6,564 nucleotides of DNA from Clostridiales bacterium. Its GTDB lineage: Bacteria > Bacillota > Clostridia > Oscillospirales > Oscillospiraceae. Of the stretch, positions 1 to 5,565 are shown piece by piece (positions within the stretch are counted from its first letter, which is position 1; each line of letters starts with the position of its first letter). The DNA lies in contig JAHZGF010000041.1 in assembly GCA_019420945.1 (NCBI GenBank), forward strand, positions 1 to 6,564, read 5' to 3'. Position numbers and translations under genes: made by a program. The notes under the pieces are model-generated. The model saw only the letters and a list, made by a program, of their open reading frames with translations. It was not told where the DNA came from and did not search any database.

Positions 1-12
1 GTCTCCTTCTTC

Positions 13-50
13 CCACAAACGCCCGGTCCTTTCGGACCGGGCGTTTGTGG
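13..50 (+). terminator. 17-bp terminator-type hairpin at the left edge
   Basis: The arms 13-29 and 34-50 are perfect reverse complements (17 bp, GC-rich core) closed by a TTTC tetraloop at 30-33. This is the classic shape of an intrinsic terminator stem. The downstream T run is weak (tgttt), so termination may be imperfect. It probably ends whatever lies left of the window, most likely another stable-RNA or housekeeping gene. The hairpin is seen directly; its function is inferred. Confidence 0.65.
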
Positions 51-69
51 TGTTTGCGGAAGATCGGCG

Positions 70-98
70 TTGACAGAAGGGGCAGCTTGCGTTAAAAT
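70..98 (+). promoter_or_regulatory. sigma-70/sigma-A type promoter for the tRNA-Arg locus
   Basis: A perfect -35 box TTGACA (70-75) is followed by exactly 17 bp and a -10 box TAAAAT (93-98), one mismatch from TATAAT. The predicted transcription start is about 105, some ten bases before the first tRNA-like sequence at 114. It reads toward both tRNA-Arg sequences, so the intact tRNA at 229 could be made from this promoter through the truncated copy. No equally good promoter was seen in the 75 bp between the two tRNA sequences. Confidence 0.75.
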
Positions 99-113
99 AA
101 AGTAGATTCTTAT

Positions 114-153
114 GCGCCCGTAGCTCAGTAGGATAGAGCGACCGCCTCCTAAG
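114..153 (+). pseudogene. 5' half of a tRNA-Arg(CCT), cut at the anticodon loop
   Basis: This stretch begins with an acceptor strand GCGCCCG, followed by a D-arm (GCTC ... GAGC), the anticodon 5' strand ACCGC and the loop CTCCTAA with anticodon CCT. After the next G (153) the expected anticodon 3' strand GCGGT is replaced by GTAGG. No matching T-arm or acceptor 3' strand (CGGGCGC) follows in the next 75 bp, so it cannot fold as a tRNA. It is best read as the 5' half of a tRNA gene whose 3' half was replaced or removed by recombination. Its acceptor sequence differs from that of the complete copy at 229, so it is not a simple local duplication. A group I intron, known in some bacterial tRNA-Arg(CCT) genes, is excluded by the 75-bp distance. 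Confidence 0.7.
131..153 (+). repeat. 23-bp direct repeat, copy 1 (att-like core in tRNA-Arg)
   Basis: This is identical over 23 bp to 246-268. It spans the end of the D-arm, the anticodon 5' stem and the whole anticodon loop. Identity stops right after the loop, where copy 1 leaves the tRNA fold. Tyrosine recombinases of integrative elements often use tRNA anticodon or T-arm segments as attachment cores. Two tRNAs of the same isoacceptor would also share part of this sequence by descent, so the repeat alone does not prove an att site. Confidence 0.55.
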
Positions 154-228
154 TAGGGAACAGAGCGCCCCACTCCGGGGATACAAGCGTACCATTCCGA
201 GTTCGATTTCAATCAGGTAATTTCATAG

Positions 229-305
229 GCCCGCGTAGCTCAGCTGGATAGAGCGACCGCCTCCTAAGCGGTAGGCCAGAGGTTCAAATCCTCCCGCGGG
301 TGCCA
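229..305 (+). tRNA. tRNA-Arg(CCT)
   Basis: This is a complete 77-nt tRNA. Acceptor strand GCCCGCG pairs with CGCGGGT (one terminal G-U), followed by discriminator G and an encoded CCA at 303-305. The D-arm is GCTC...GAGC. The anticodon stem ACCGC/GCGGT encloses loop CTCCTAA with anticodon CCT, which reads AGG codons. The T-arm has GAGG/CCTC around TTCAAAT, with one A-C mismatch at the outer T-stem position (49-65). That mismatch and TTCAAAT are slightly unusual but compatible with function. It is followed at once by a strong terminator (311-353). It is probably transcribed from the promoter at 70-98 through the truncated copy. Confidence 0.95.
246..268 (+). repeat. 23-bp direct repeat, copy 2 (within the intact tRNA-Arg)
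   Basis: This is the second copy of the 131-153 repeat, inside the complete tRNA. If this tRNA is a reconstituted attachment site, the element begins within or just after this segment, and its 3' tRNA half was supplied by the element. The other end of the element, with a further copy of this core, is outside the window. Confidence 0.55.
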
Positions 306-310
306 TTAGT

Positions 311-353
311 AGCACAAAATCTTCGGGTTTCCAGAAGGTTTTGTGCTTTTTTT
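311..353 (+). terminator. intrinsic terminator of tRNA-Arg(CCT)
   Basis: Arms 311-324 and 334-347 pair over 14 bp with one G-U wobble. The loop is 9 nt (325-333), and seven T residues follow at 347-353. This strong Rho-independent terminator lies 6 bp after the CCA end of the tRNA. Confidence 0.9.
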
Positions 354-686
354 ACAACTTTTTGAAAAATGAGGGAAACCACTGTATTTCTCACCTGAAT
401 GGTGGGCGCTCAATCTGTTATTTCTTGCTAAGTACTGTTACCCCCCAAACTCGCCTTGAACTACATACCGTCTTCCTCCGAAACCTTGCTAATCAATTAG
501 CAAGGTTTTTTTGCTTTTCTACCGAAAAAAGAGAAATTTTGCTAATCAGGCAAAAAACCAGCATCATCCTCTGCTAATGGGAAAATGGAGTGGTTGTCAG
601 TTTAAATATTTTCGCCCTGCCCAAAAGCCTACATAGCCGTCTAAATTTCTCTTGACAGCTATGATTTTACAGTAGGAGGAAAAATC
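354..686. other. AT-rich stretch with no supported gene
   Basis: No convincing protein gene lies here on either strand. The only plus-strand reading frame of any size (about 341-577) would start inside the tRNA terminator and read across a second terminator, has no ribosome binding site and has no recognisable composition. The stretch contains the strong terminator at 481-512. It also has a 10-bp direct repeat TTGCTAATCA (486-495 and 539-548), with a further GCTAAT at 573-578. Just before the next gene there is an isolated TTGACA (652-657) and a TATGAT (660-665), too close together to form one promoter. The base composition is clearly more AT-rich than the genes on the right, as is common at element ends. 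Confidence 0.6.
481..512 (+). terminator. perfect 12-bp hairpin with T run, orphan terminator
   Basis: Arms 481-492 and 497-508 are perfectly complementary (12 bp), with a TCAA tetraloop and seven T residues at 506-512. It is a textbook intrinsic terminator, but it does not follow any recognised gene: the tRNA upstream already has its own terminator at 311-353. It may stop read-through into the element, end a small RNA starting after 354, or be left over from a lost gene. Confidence 0.85.
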
Positions 687-1067
687 ATGAATTGGAGAAA
701 AGTCGAAGTGCAGAACAGTGAGAGTCAAATCAAGACGCTGGTTGGTGACGTTCGCAGCGCCGCCAACAAGAGCATGGAAGCCCTGTGGAACGCTTTCATG
801 GAGGTGGGGGACCCGGACATGTTGCGGGCCACAGAGAGGGCCCTGCTGCTCATGGTGAGCCACAGCGACTATGCCGGGGCCATGAAGGTGCTGGAGGGCA
901 TCTACGCCCTGGTGGAGATCGCGCCGCCGGAGGACTTCACCGACTGCCAGCAGTACCCCGCGTTGGCGCAGATGTTCATGGAGGAATTTTTGGCGGGGAG
1001 CGAGGACTTCATTTTTGACGCTGGTATGGAGAATGTTCTGGCATTTCTCACAGACAAGGGTCAGTGA
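687..1067 (+). CDS. small acidic, largely helical protein of unknown function upstream of parA
   Basis: I do not recognise this 126-residue protein. ATG 687 is supported by AGGAGG at 674-679 with a 7-nt spacer. The sequence is soluble-looking, acidic and predicted by eye to be mostly alpha-helical. It has amphipathic stretches around residues 10-35 and 45-75, then a Pro-containing turn (APPEDF), a second helical part and a short C-terminal tail. There is no signal peptide, membrane segment, Cys cluster or obvious helix-turn-helix. It sits 98 bp upstream of parA on the same strand and could be co-transcribed with it. A partner or regulator of the partition genes, or an element maintenance factor, is possible but unsupported. 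Codon use (GC-rich third positions) matches the neighbours and supports real coding. Confidence 0.8.
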   Translation: MNWRKVEVQNSESQIKTLVGDVRSAANKSMEALWNAFMEVGDPDMLRATERALLLMVSHSDYAGAMKVLEGIYALVEIAPPEDFTDCQQYPALAQMFMEEFLAGSEDFIFDAGMENVLAFLTDKGQ

Positions 1068-1078
1068 CCCCAAGTGGA

Positions 1079-1125
1079 CCGCTGGCCCGCTTTACATGGC
1101 CGTTGTGCTGGGCAAGCGGTGTAAA
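1079..1125 (+). promoter_or_regulatory. overlapping inverted repeats in the parA leader
   Basis: CCGCTT (1087-1092) pairs with AAGCGG (1114-1119), and TTTACA (1091-1096) pairs with TGTAAA (1120-1125). The two pairings overlap and exclude each other. They lie between the small gene and the parA ribosome binding site. ParA/ParB operons are often autoregulated at such a place, but the arms are short and no known operator is recognised, so this is a weak candidate. Confidence 0.25.
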
Positions 1126-1165
1126 CCGGCTATGACTATAACCGAAGAAGAGGAGGTAGTAGCCC

Positions 1166-1993
1166 ATGGACAAGTGCAAAGTGATCGCTGTTACCAATCA
1201 AAAGGGCGGTGTTGGTAAGACGACCACGGCGGTCAATTTAGGTGTGGGACTGGCGCAGCAGGGGAAAAAGGTGTTGTTGGTGGACGCAGATCCCCAGGGA
1301 AGTCTTACAGTGAGTCTGGGTGTGAAGAACCCGGACGAGTTGGAAACGACCATCTCTGACCTGATGCAAATCGTTGTGGACAATAGCATCCTCTCACCAC
1401 AAGACAGGGGCATTTTGAAAAATATTGAGGGTGTTGATCTGGTGCCCTCCAACATCGGCCTGTCCAGTTTTGAGGTAAGTCTTGTGAACACCATGAGCCG
1501 GGAATTTGTGCTGCGTAGCTACCTGGGCACGGTCAAGCGGGATTATGATTACGTTCTGATCGATTGTATGCCCTCGCTGGGTATGTTGACCATCAACGCT
1601 CTGGCAGCGGCGGACAGTGTTCTTATCCCATGTCAGGCTAACTACCTGTCCACCAAGGGCTTGAAGCTGTTGTTGGGATCGGTGGCCAAGGTACGGCGAC
1701 AGATCAACCCATTGCTGAAAATCGATGGCATCCTGCTGACCATGGTGGATAGCCGTACCAACAATGCAAAAAGCATCATCGCGGCCCTGCGGCAGACCGG
1801 GCGTGATCTCCGGGTATTGAATACGGAGGTGCCCTTCTCTGTCCGAGCGGCAGAGTGTAGCGTAGAGGGTAAGAGCATTTTCGCCCATGACAGCAAAGGG
1901 AAGGTAGCTGCGGCATACACCGCGCTGGTAAAGGAGGTGATTGCCCTTGAACAAAGGAACCGCAATCGACCTGGGGCTGAACGAGGCTTATAA
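1166..1993 (+). CDS. parA: ParA/Soj-family partition ATPase
   Basis: This is a cytoplasmic P-loop ATPase of the ParA/MinD superfamily (275 aa). It would work with ParB to segregate DNA by an ATP-driven gradient on the nucleoid. The deviant Walker A box KGGVGKTT lies at residues 13-20, with signature Lys13 and catalytic-loop Lys18. The Walker A' motif LLVDADPQG (37-45) has Asp40 and Asp42, and Walker B is YVLIDCMPSLG (about 129-139). There is no N-terminal DNA-binding extension, and the length matches the short Soj-like type. ATG 1166 has AGGAGGT at 1151-1157 with an 8-nt spacer. The 3' end overlaps parB by 47 bp, indicating translational coupling. In integrative elements such genes are thought to help maintain the excised circular form; that role here is inference. 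All key residues are present, so it should be active. Confidence 0.95.
   Translation: MDKCKVIAVTNQKGGVGKTTTAVNLGVGLAQQGKKVLLVDADPQGSLTVSLGVKNPDELETTISDLMQIVVDNSILSPQDRGILKNIEGVDLVPSNIGLSSFEVSLVNTMSREFVLRSYLGTVKRDYDYVLIDCMPSLGMLTINALAAADSVLIPCQANYLSTKGLKLLLGSVAKVRRQINPLLKIDGILLTMVDSRTNNAKSIIAALRQTGRDLRVLNTEVPFSVRAAECSVEGKSIFAHDSKGKVAAAYTALVKEVIALEQRNRNRPGAERGL
1932..1939 (+). promoter_or_regulatory. ribosome binding site deciding the parB TTG start
   Basis: AGGAGGTG lies inside the 3' end of parA. TTG at 1947 is 7 nt downstream, an ideal distance. The TTG at 1941 is only 1 nt away and too close. No ATG or GTG gives a better fit, so parB most likely starts at TTG 1947. Confidence 0.7.
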
Positions 1994-2906
1994 CGACCTA
2001 TTCTCTACCCAGGAAGACCGGGACAACGCCCAGCGCAGTTATGTGACCGACCTCCCGCCCGAAAAAATCAGCGACTTCCCCAATCACCCGTTTAAGGTAC
2101 GGATGGACCAAAGCATGATAGAACTATCGGACAGTGTAAAGCAATATGGCGTCTTGGTCCCATCGCTGGTCCGTCCCATGCTGGACGGCAGTTATCAAAT
2201 GGTGTCCGGCCACCGGCGCAAGCGGGCGGCGGAGTTGGCGGGCCTGCCCACGGTGCCCTGTATCATCCGGGAACTGACGGACGATGAGGCCATCATTGTC
2301 ATGGTGGACAGTAACCTTCAGCGGGAACAGATATTGCCGTCAGAAAAGGCGGTTGCCTATAAGATGAAGCTGGAAGCTATGAAGCGGCAAGGTATGCGGA
2401 CGGATTTAACTTTTGGCCCATTGGGCCAAAAGTCTGCCATCAATACAAGGGATATCTTGGCAACAGAAGTTCCAGATAGTTCAAGGCAAATCCAACGCTA
2501 TATCCGCTTAACCAACCTTATCCCGGAATTGCTGGACATGGTGGACAATTCTGTGCTGAAAGAAGCCGGCAAGTTGCAAATGGCCCTGCGCCCCGCCGTG
2601 GAGCTGTCCTATCTGCCGGAGGCCGAGCAGACCGCCTTGTTGGAGGTCATGGAGGGAGAAATCCGCACCCCATCCCATGCCCAGGCCATCAAAATGCGGA
2701 GCTTTTCCGAGCATGGCAAGCTGAACCCGGATGTGATCCTCTCTATCATGCAGGAGGAAAAGCCCAATCAGGTGGAGCAATTCAAAATTCCCAGGGAACG
2801 GATCGACAAGTTTTTCAAGCCGGGGACGCCCGCGCAGAAAATCGAGGACACTATCGTGAAGGCTTTGGAGCTGTACCGCAAGCGGCAGAGGGAGATGGAG
2901 CGATGA
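1947..2906 (+). CDS. parB: ParB/Spo0J-family partition protein
   Basis: ParB is a DNA-binding CTPase-type clamp that loads at parS and stimulates ParA (319 aa from TTG 1947). The N-terminal ParB/Sulfiredoxin-like domain covers about residues 36-130, with the conserved GHRRKRAAELAG box (88-99), corresponding to the GERRxRA nucleotide-binding motif, and NLQRE (123-127). A helix-turn-helix-containing central region follows at about 160-200, including SRQIQRYIRLTNLIPELLD. The C-terminus is charged and helical (LYRKRQREMER) and may be the dimerisation tail. The gene overlaps parA by 47 bp and would be coupled to it. His replaces the more usual Glu in the GERR box, as in many plasmid and element ParBs. 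No canonical chromosomal parS (TGTTTCACGTGAAACA) was seen in the window, so its site must differ or lie elsewhere. The coding sequence includes a perfect 25-bp palindrome (2409-2433). Confidence 0.93.
   Translation: MNKGTAIDLGLNEAYNDLFSTQEDRDNAQRSYVTDLPPEKISDFPNHPFKVRMDQSMIELSDSVKQYGVLVPSLVRPMLDGSYQMVSGHRRKRAAELAGLPTVPCIIRELTDDEAIIVMVDSNLQREQILPSEKAVAYKMKLEAMKRQGMRTDLTFGPLGQKSAINTRDILATEVPDSSRQIQRYIRLTNLIPELLDMVDNSVLKEAGKLQMALRPAVELSYLPEAEQTALLEVMEGEIRTPSHAQAIKMRSFSEHGKLNPDVILSIMQEEKPNQVEQFKIPRERIDKFFKPGTPAQKIEDTIVKALELYRKRQREMER
2409..2433. repeat. perfect 12-bp inverted repeat inside parB
   Basis: The arm ACTTTTGGCCCA (2409-2420) and its exact reverse complement (2422-2433) flank a single T. 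It encodes part of the linker between the ParB N-terminal and helix-turn-helix domains (TFGPLGQKS). No T run follows, so it is not a terminator. It could be a protein-binding site such as a parS-like site in parB, an mRNA hairpin, or chance. The palindrome is seen directly; any role is inferred. Confidence 0.6.
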
Positions 2907-3152
2907 ACCTTACGCCCAGGGGAAAGTCTGCCCTTTTGCGGCCACAGTATGCCTGCCGCTCTCTCCCCTCTCACACTCTCTCCCCGAAACCTGCTGTTCC
3001 AGCTGAAAAGAAAGGTTTTGTCTATCCTTTTTCAGCCGGTAAAAACCTTTGGAGAACAGCGCGCAAGAAAACCGAACACAGGCATTATTGGACCTCATGG
3101 CGTGCCATGAGAATTTTTTGTGCCCAAAATCAAAAATATGGAGGTAGTTATT
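2907..3152 (+). promoter_or_regulatory. structured leader between parB and the surface genes, attenuator-like
   Basis: This 246-bp gap holds two competing hairpins. Hairpin A pairs GCTGAAAA (3002-3009) with TTTTCAGC (3029-3036), and can add AGG/CCT after a bulge. Hairpin B pairs AAAGGTTTT (3011-3019) with AAAACCTTT (3042-3050). They overlap at 3026-3036 and 3011-3019 and so cannot coexist in full. A terminator hairpin follows at 3094-3119, then the GGAGGT ribosome binding site at 3140-3145 of the next gene. Alternative hairpins followed by a terminator and a start site is the arrangement of transcription attenuators. No known riboswitch class or T-box was recognised. A reading frame from 2903 through this region is judged spurious. 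Confidence 0.4.
3094..3119 (+). terminator. intrinsic terminator or attenuator upstream of the surface genes
   Basis: CTCATGGC (3094-3101) and GCCATGAG (3104-3111) pair as a perfect 8-bp stem, realistically 7 bp with a CGTG loop. AA and six T residues follow (3114-3119). The gene at 3153 starts 33 bp later. It either ends the parA-parB transcript, in which case the surface genes need their own promoter, or acts as a regulated attenuator. Confidence 0.65.
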
Positions 3153-4073
3153 ATGAAGCGGAAACCCCTGACCCACGCGGCCCGGCTGCTGTGCGCCCTA
3201 GCTCTTTCCATGAGCCTGGCCCCAGCCGCCTTTGCCGCCGATCCGTCTGAACCCACCCAGCCGTCACCCTGCTATCCCACCGCTGTCACCCGGAGCGAGG
3301 ATGGTACTGAGATCAGGAAAATGTACGACTTGGGGCCGGAGGATGACCCCGGCGGCATCCCCCGGTCCGATTTTGAACAGGACGGCTACCACTACACCCT
3401 CACGGACCTGCTGAAACAGGAACTCCCCGCCAACGAGAGCCGCCAGCACACGGAAACCGTGTCCGTGAACAGCAAAAGCAAGGACATGGGTGCGGTGCTG
3501 GCCCTGCTGCCGCAGACAAAGGAGTTTATCACAGAGGATGGCCTGTCCGGGGTGCTGACCCTGAAACTGGATACGGTGAAGGTGGAGGTGGCCGGGTATG
3601 GCAGCTCCACCAAAACCGTGACCGCCACCCGCACCTACCCTGGCCTTGCCAGTCAGGACACGCAGTATATCCCCAAGACTATTCAGGACGGCGGAAATTC
3701 CATGACCCTCCAGGCTGTGGACTGGCAGACCGAGGGGGACGGTCACTTTACCGCTATGGCCTCCTACTCCGGCTCCGCCACCAGCTCCTATGTGAAGGGC
3801 TATACCGTCACCGCCGACTACGCGGGCACCGTGAGTCGCATCAATCTGAACAAAATCCGCTATGTGGCGATTTTCGAGGGCACGGCCCTGGACCCCGCCC
3901 CCGGTGAGAACACCGGAGATATTTCCGACCCCAGCGCCCCGCCTGACCAGACTGATCCCACCGGGCAGGAGACCCAGACCGGAGAGAAGAACAGAGTTCT
4001 GCCGGTTGTGGCCGTTGTCGCGGCGGTGTTGCTTGGCGGCGGGGCGTTCTACTTCATCAAGCGACGGAGGTAA
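3153..4073 (+). CDS. secreted protein with C-terminal membrane anchor, function unknown
   Basis: This is a 306-residue exported protein. The signal peptide covers residues 1-28 (basic MKRK start, hydrophobic core, AFA cleavage before ADPSEP). The extracellular part is rich in Thr, Ser and Gly, with beta-type alternation around residues 105-235. A Pro/Thr/Gln linker follows at about 243-277. A single transmembrane helix lies at about 282-302, ending in a KRRR cytoplasmic tail. That tail resembles a cell-wall sorting signal, but no LPXTG-like motif precedes it: only VLPVV lies inside the helix. It is therefore likely membrane-held rather than sortase-linked, unless the sortase has an unusual motif. 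ATG 3153 has GGAGGT at 3140-3145 with a 7-nt spacer and begins the signal peptide cleanly; longer upstream starts would add 11 residues and hide it. It lies 6 bp before the sortase gene, so the two are one operon. Similar proteins beside sortases in clostridial elements are known to me only as uncharacterised surface proteins. Confidence 0.85.
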   Translation: MKRKPLTHAARLLCALALSMSLAPAAFAADPSEPTQPSPCYPTAVTRSEDGTEIRKMYDLGPEDDPGGIPRSDFEQDGYHYTLTDLLKQELPANESRQHTETVSVNSKSKDMGAVLALLPQTKEFITEDGLSGVLTLKLDTVKVEVAGYGSSTKTVTATRTYPGLASQDTQYIPKTIQDGGNSMTLQAVDWQTEGDGHFTAMASYSGSATSSYVKGYTVTADYAGTVSRINLNKIRYVAIFEGTALDPAPGENTGDISDPSAPPDQTDPTGQETQTGEKNRVLPVVAVVAAVLLGGGAFYFIKRRR

Positions 4074-4079
4074 TACGAT

Positions 4080-4877
4080 ATGAAGAAACTGACCATGCTT
4101 TTGTCCCTGCTGTGCCTGACCGCGGCCCTGGCTGTTCCCGCCAGCGCGTTGGAATACGACATTGCCGCCCCCGGTGACCCGGAGTATGGCAAGCCGACTT
4201 CGGTGGAACCTGTTGTCACGGCGGACAGGGGGGAGCTTCCCAATGTGGATGTGAGCAAAAACGCGGCTCTGGTCCCGCCCGCCTTTGGCAGCCCCACCTC
4301 CTATACCCCGAATACCGGCACTCCGCTGACCCCCAATCTGGCCCCCGGCTATATGCTGGGCGATGGTGCCGTTATCAACGGCAGCGCCGGCACCACCGTC
4401 GCTCCGCCCGATTATTCCTGCTTCCCCAGCGGCGGCACATCCAGCGTCCTCCCCACCACCGGCTTTACGGAGGTCACATCGGACCTCTACTATCAGGGCG
4501 GCTACCTGGCGACCCTGAAAATCCCCAGCATTGATGTCAATGTGAAGGTCTATGAGGGGACGGGAAGCTCCGTGCTGAGAAAGGGCGCGGGCCATTTTGA
4601 GGACACCAGCATTTGGGCCGGAAACATCTGCGTGGCTGCCCATAACAGGGGCGTGAACGCCCACTTTGGGGAGATCCACACGCTGGATGTGGGAGATGAG
4701 ATCATCCTGACCACCAAGCTGGGCAAGCGCACCTACGCCGTGACCAGCGTGAACAAGATCAGCGAGATGGAAAATTCCCTGCTGGCCCCCACTGCGGAGA
4801 ACTGCATCACCCTCTTTACCTGTGTCCGCAACCAGAGCGCCTACCGCTGGGCGGTCCGGGCCGTGGAGGTGCCATAA
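4080..4877 (+). CDS. sortase-family cysteine transpeptidase with N-terminal LPTTG motif
   Basis: Sortases cleave sorting motifs of exported proteins and join them to cell wall or pilin amines. This 265-residue protein has a signal peptide at residues 1-23 (ASA cleavage) and a Pro/Thr/Ser-rich linker to about 120. The sortase barrel runs from about 140 (YLATLKIPSIDVNVKVYEG) to the end. The catalytic residues are visible: His188 in VAAHNRG, Cys248 in TLFTCV and a likely Arg256 (RWAVRA). The class is uncertain. The TLFTC form suggests class D- or B-like relatives in clostridia, but I cannot fix it. LPTTG at residues 124-128 (4449-4463), just ahead of the catalytic domain, is unusual. ATG 4080 has GGAGG at 4066-4070, inside the last codons of the gene before it, with a 9-nt spacer, so translation is coupled. 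The enzyme appears intact. Confidence 0.9.
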   Translation: MKKLTMLLSLLCLTAALAVPASALEYDIAAPGDPEYGKPTSVEPVVTADRGELPNVDVSKNAALVPPAFGSPTSYTPNTGTPLTPNLAPGYMLGDGAVINGSAGTTVAPPDYSCFPSGGTSSVLPTTGFTEVTSDLYYQGGYLATLKIPSIDVNVKVYEGTGSSVLRKGAGHFEDTSIWAGNICVAAHNRGVNAHFGEIHTLDVGDEIILTTKLGKRTYAVTSVNKISEMENSLLAPTAENCITLFTCVRNQSAYRWAVRAVEVP

Positions 4878-4972
4878 CTCACCCGCTGAAAAGAAGATCG
4901 CACCTTAGATAGTTTTTGCCTCCCTATGGTACGGTTGGGATAGCAACACCCCATTCCAGGATGGAAAACAAT

Positions 4973-5534
4973 ATGAAATGCACGATTTCTGCGCTGCATT
5001 GACACTGGCGCTGTCCCTGCCTGCCCATGCTGTGGAGGTTTCCACGGACCAAGAGGAGGCCGCCGCCCGGCTTCAGCTTCAGGGCTGATGTCGGGCGATG
5101 AGCACGGCGACCTGAATTTGAACAAGGCGCTGACACGGGCAGAACTGACCTGCCTGATTAGTCCCATCGTCCTGAACCCGGAACACGTAGCCTGGGAGAA
5201 GGATCGGTACACCCGGATGTGTACTACCAACTTTTCCGATGTGCCGGAGTGGGCTCAGGTGGCTGTTGGCGTATGCGCCTCCATGGGAATGATGGCTAGG
5301 CATGGGGACGGGCGGTTTGGCCCTGGCAATCTAGTCAGCCCGTAGATGGCATGTACCGTTATGCTCCGCTACCTGGAACGGGACGGCTAAGACTGCGATA
5401 CCGCCTGCGAGAAGGTCGTGGAGCTGGTGCTGGCCTTAGCCAGCACCCTGGAAGGCGACATGATCACACGGGGAGATATGGCGATCCTGCTGGATGGTTC
5501 GCTGGACTATCTGGAGTATCTTCAAACACTGTAA
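4973..5534 (+). pseudogene. decayed S-layer-homology (SLH) domain protein gene
   Basis: Joined across frames, this reads as one exported SLH protein of about 187 residues. ATG 4973 (AGGATGG at 4958-4964) starts MKCTISAL. A one-base loss near 4997 shifts to a frame with a signal-peptide core (LTLALSLPAHA) and VEVSTDQEEAAARLQLQG. A second one-base loss near 5086 shifts to LMSGDEHGDLNLNKALTRAEL. The SLH signature NFSDVPEWAQVAVGVCASMG and GDGRFGPGN then follows. In-frame stops lie at 5343-5345 (Q to TAG likely) and 5388-5390 (TAA), after which the same frame continues (CEKVVELVLA ... ITRGDMAILL) to TAA at 5532-5534. SLH domains bind secondary wall polymers, so the ancestor was a cell-surface protein of this module. 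Both flanking genes look intact. Sequencing error could explain one shift but hardly all four lesions. Confidence 0.82.
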
Positions 5535-5565
5535 AGAAACTTGAACGAAAACTGAATAAAGCCGC

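Noticed and set aside
114..228. tRNA-Arg interrupted by a group I intron
   Set aside because: Such introns occur in bacterial tRNA-Arg(CCT), but the insert would be at most about 75 bp, no 3' tRNA half matching GCGCCCG follows, and no intron core is visible.
341..577. 78-codon plus-strand frame after the tRNA
   Set aside because: It starts within the tRNA terminator, crosses the terminator at 481-512, has no ribosome binding site and no recognisable protein features.
652..665. TTGACA and TATGAT before the gene at 687 as a promoter
   Set aside because: The boxes are only 2 bp apart, and neither has a partner at 16-18 bp. A promoter for this operon must exist but is not identified.
1394..1954. 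186-codon minus-strand frame opposite parA
   Set aside because: parA has all ATPase motifs on the plus strand; this is its antisense shadow.
2903..3250. 115-codon frame whose ATG overlaps the parB stop (ATGA)
   Set aside because: The 4-base overlap looks like coupling, but the frame runs through the structured leader and terminator and overlaps the well-supported signal-peptide gene at 3153 by 98 bp in another frame. Its composition is Pro/Arg/Ser-rich and not protein-like. A short coupled leader peptide is not fully excluded.
3264..4679. 471-codon minus-strand frame
   Set aside because: It is the antisense shadow of the anchored protein and sortase genes, caused by GC-rich third codon positions. 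It has no ribosome binding site and a repetitive Gly/Ala/His composition.
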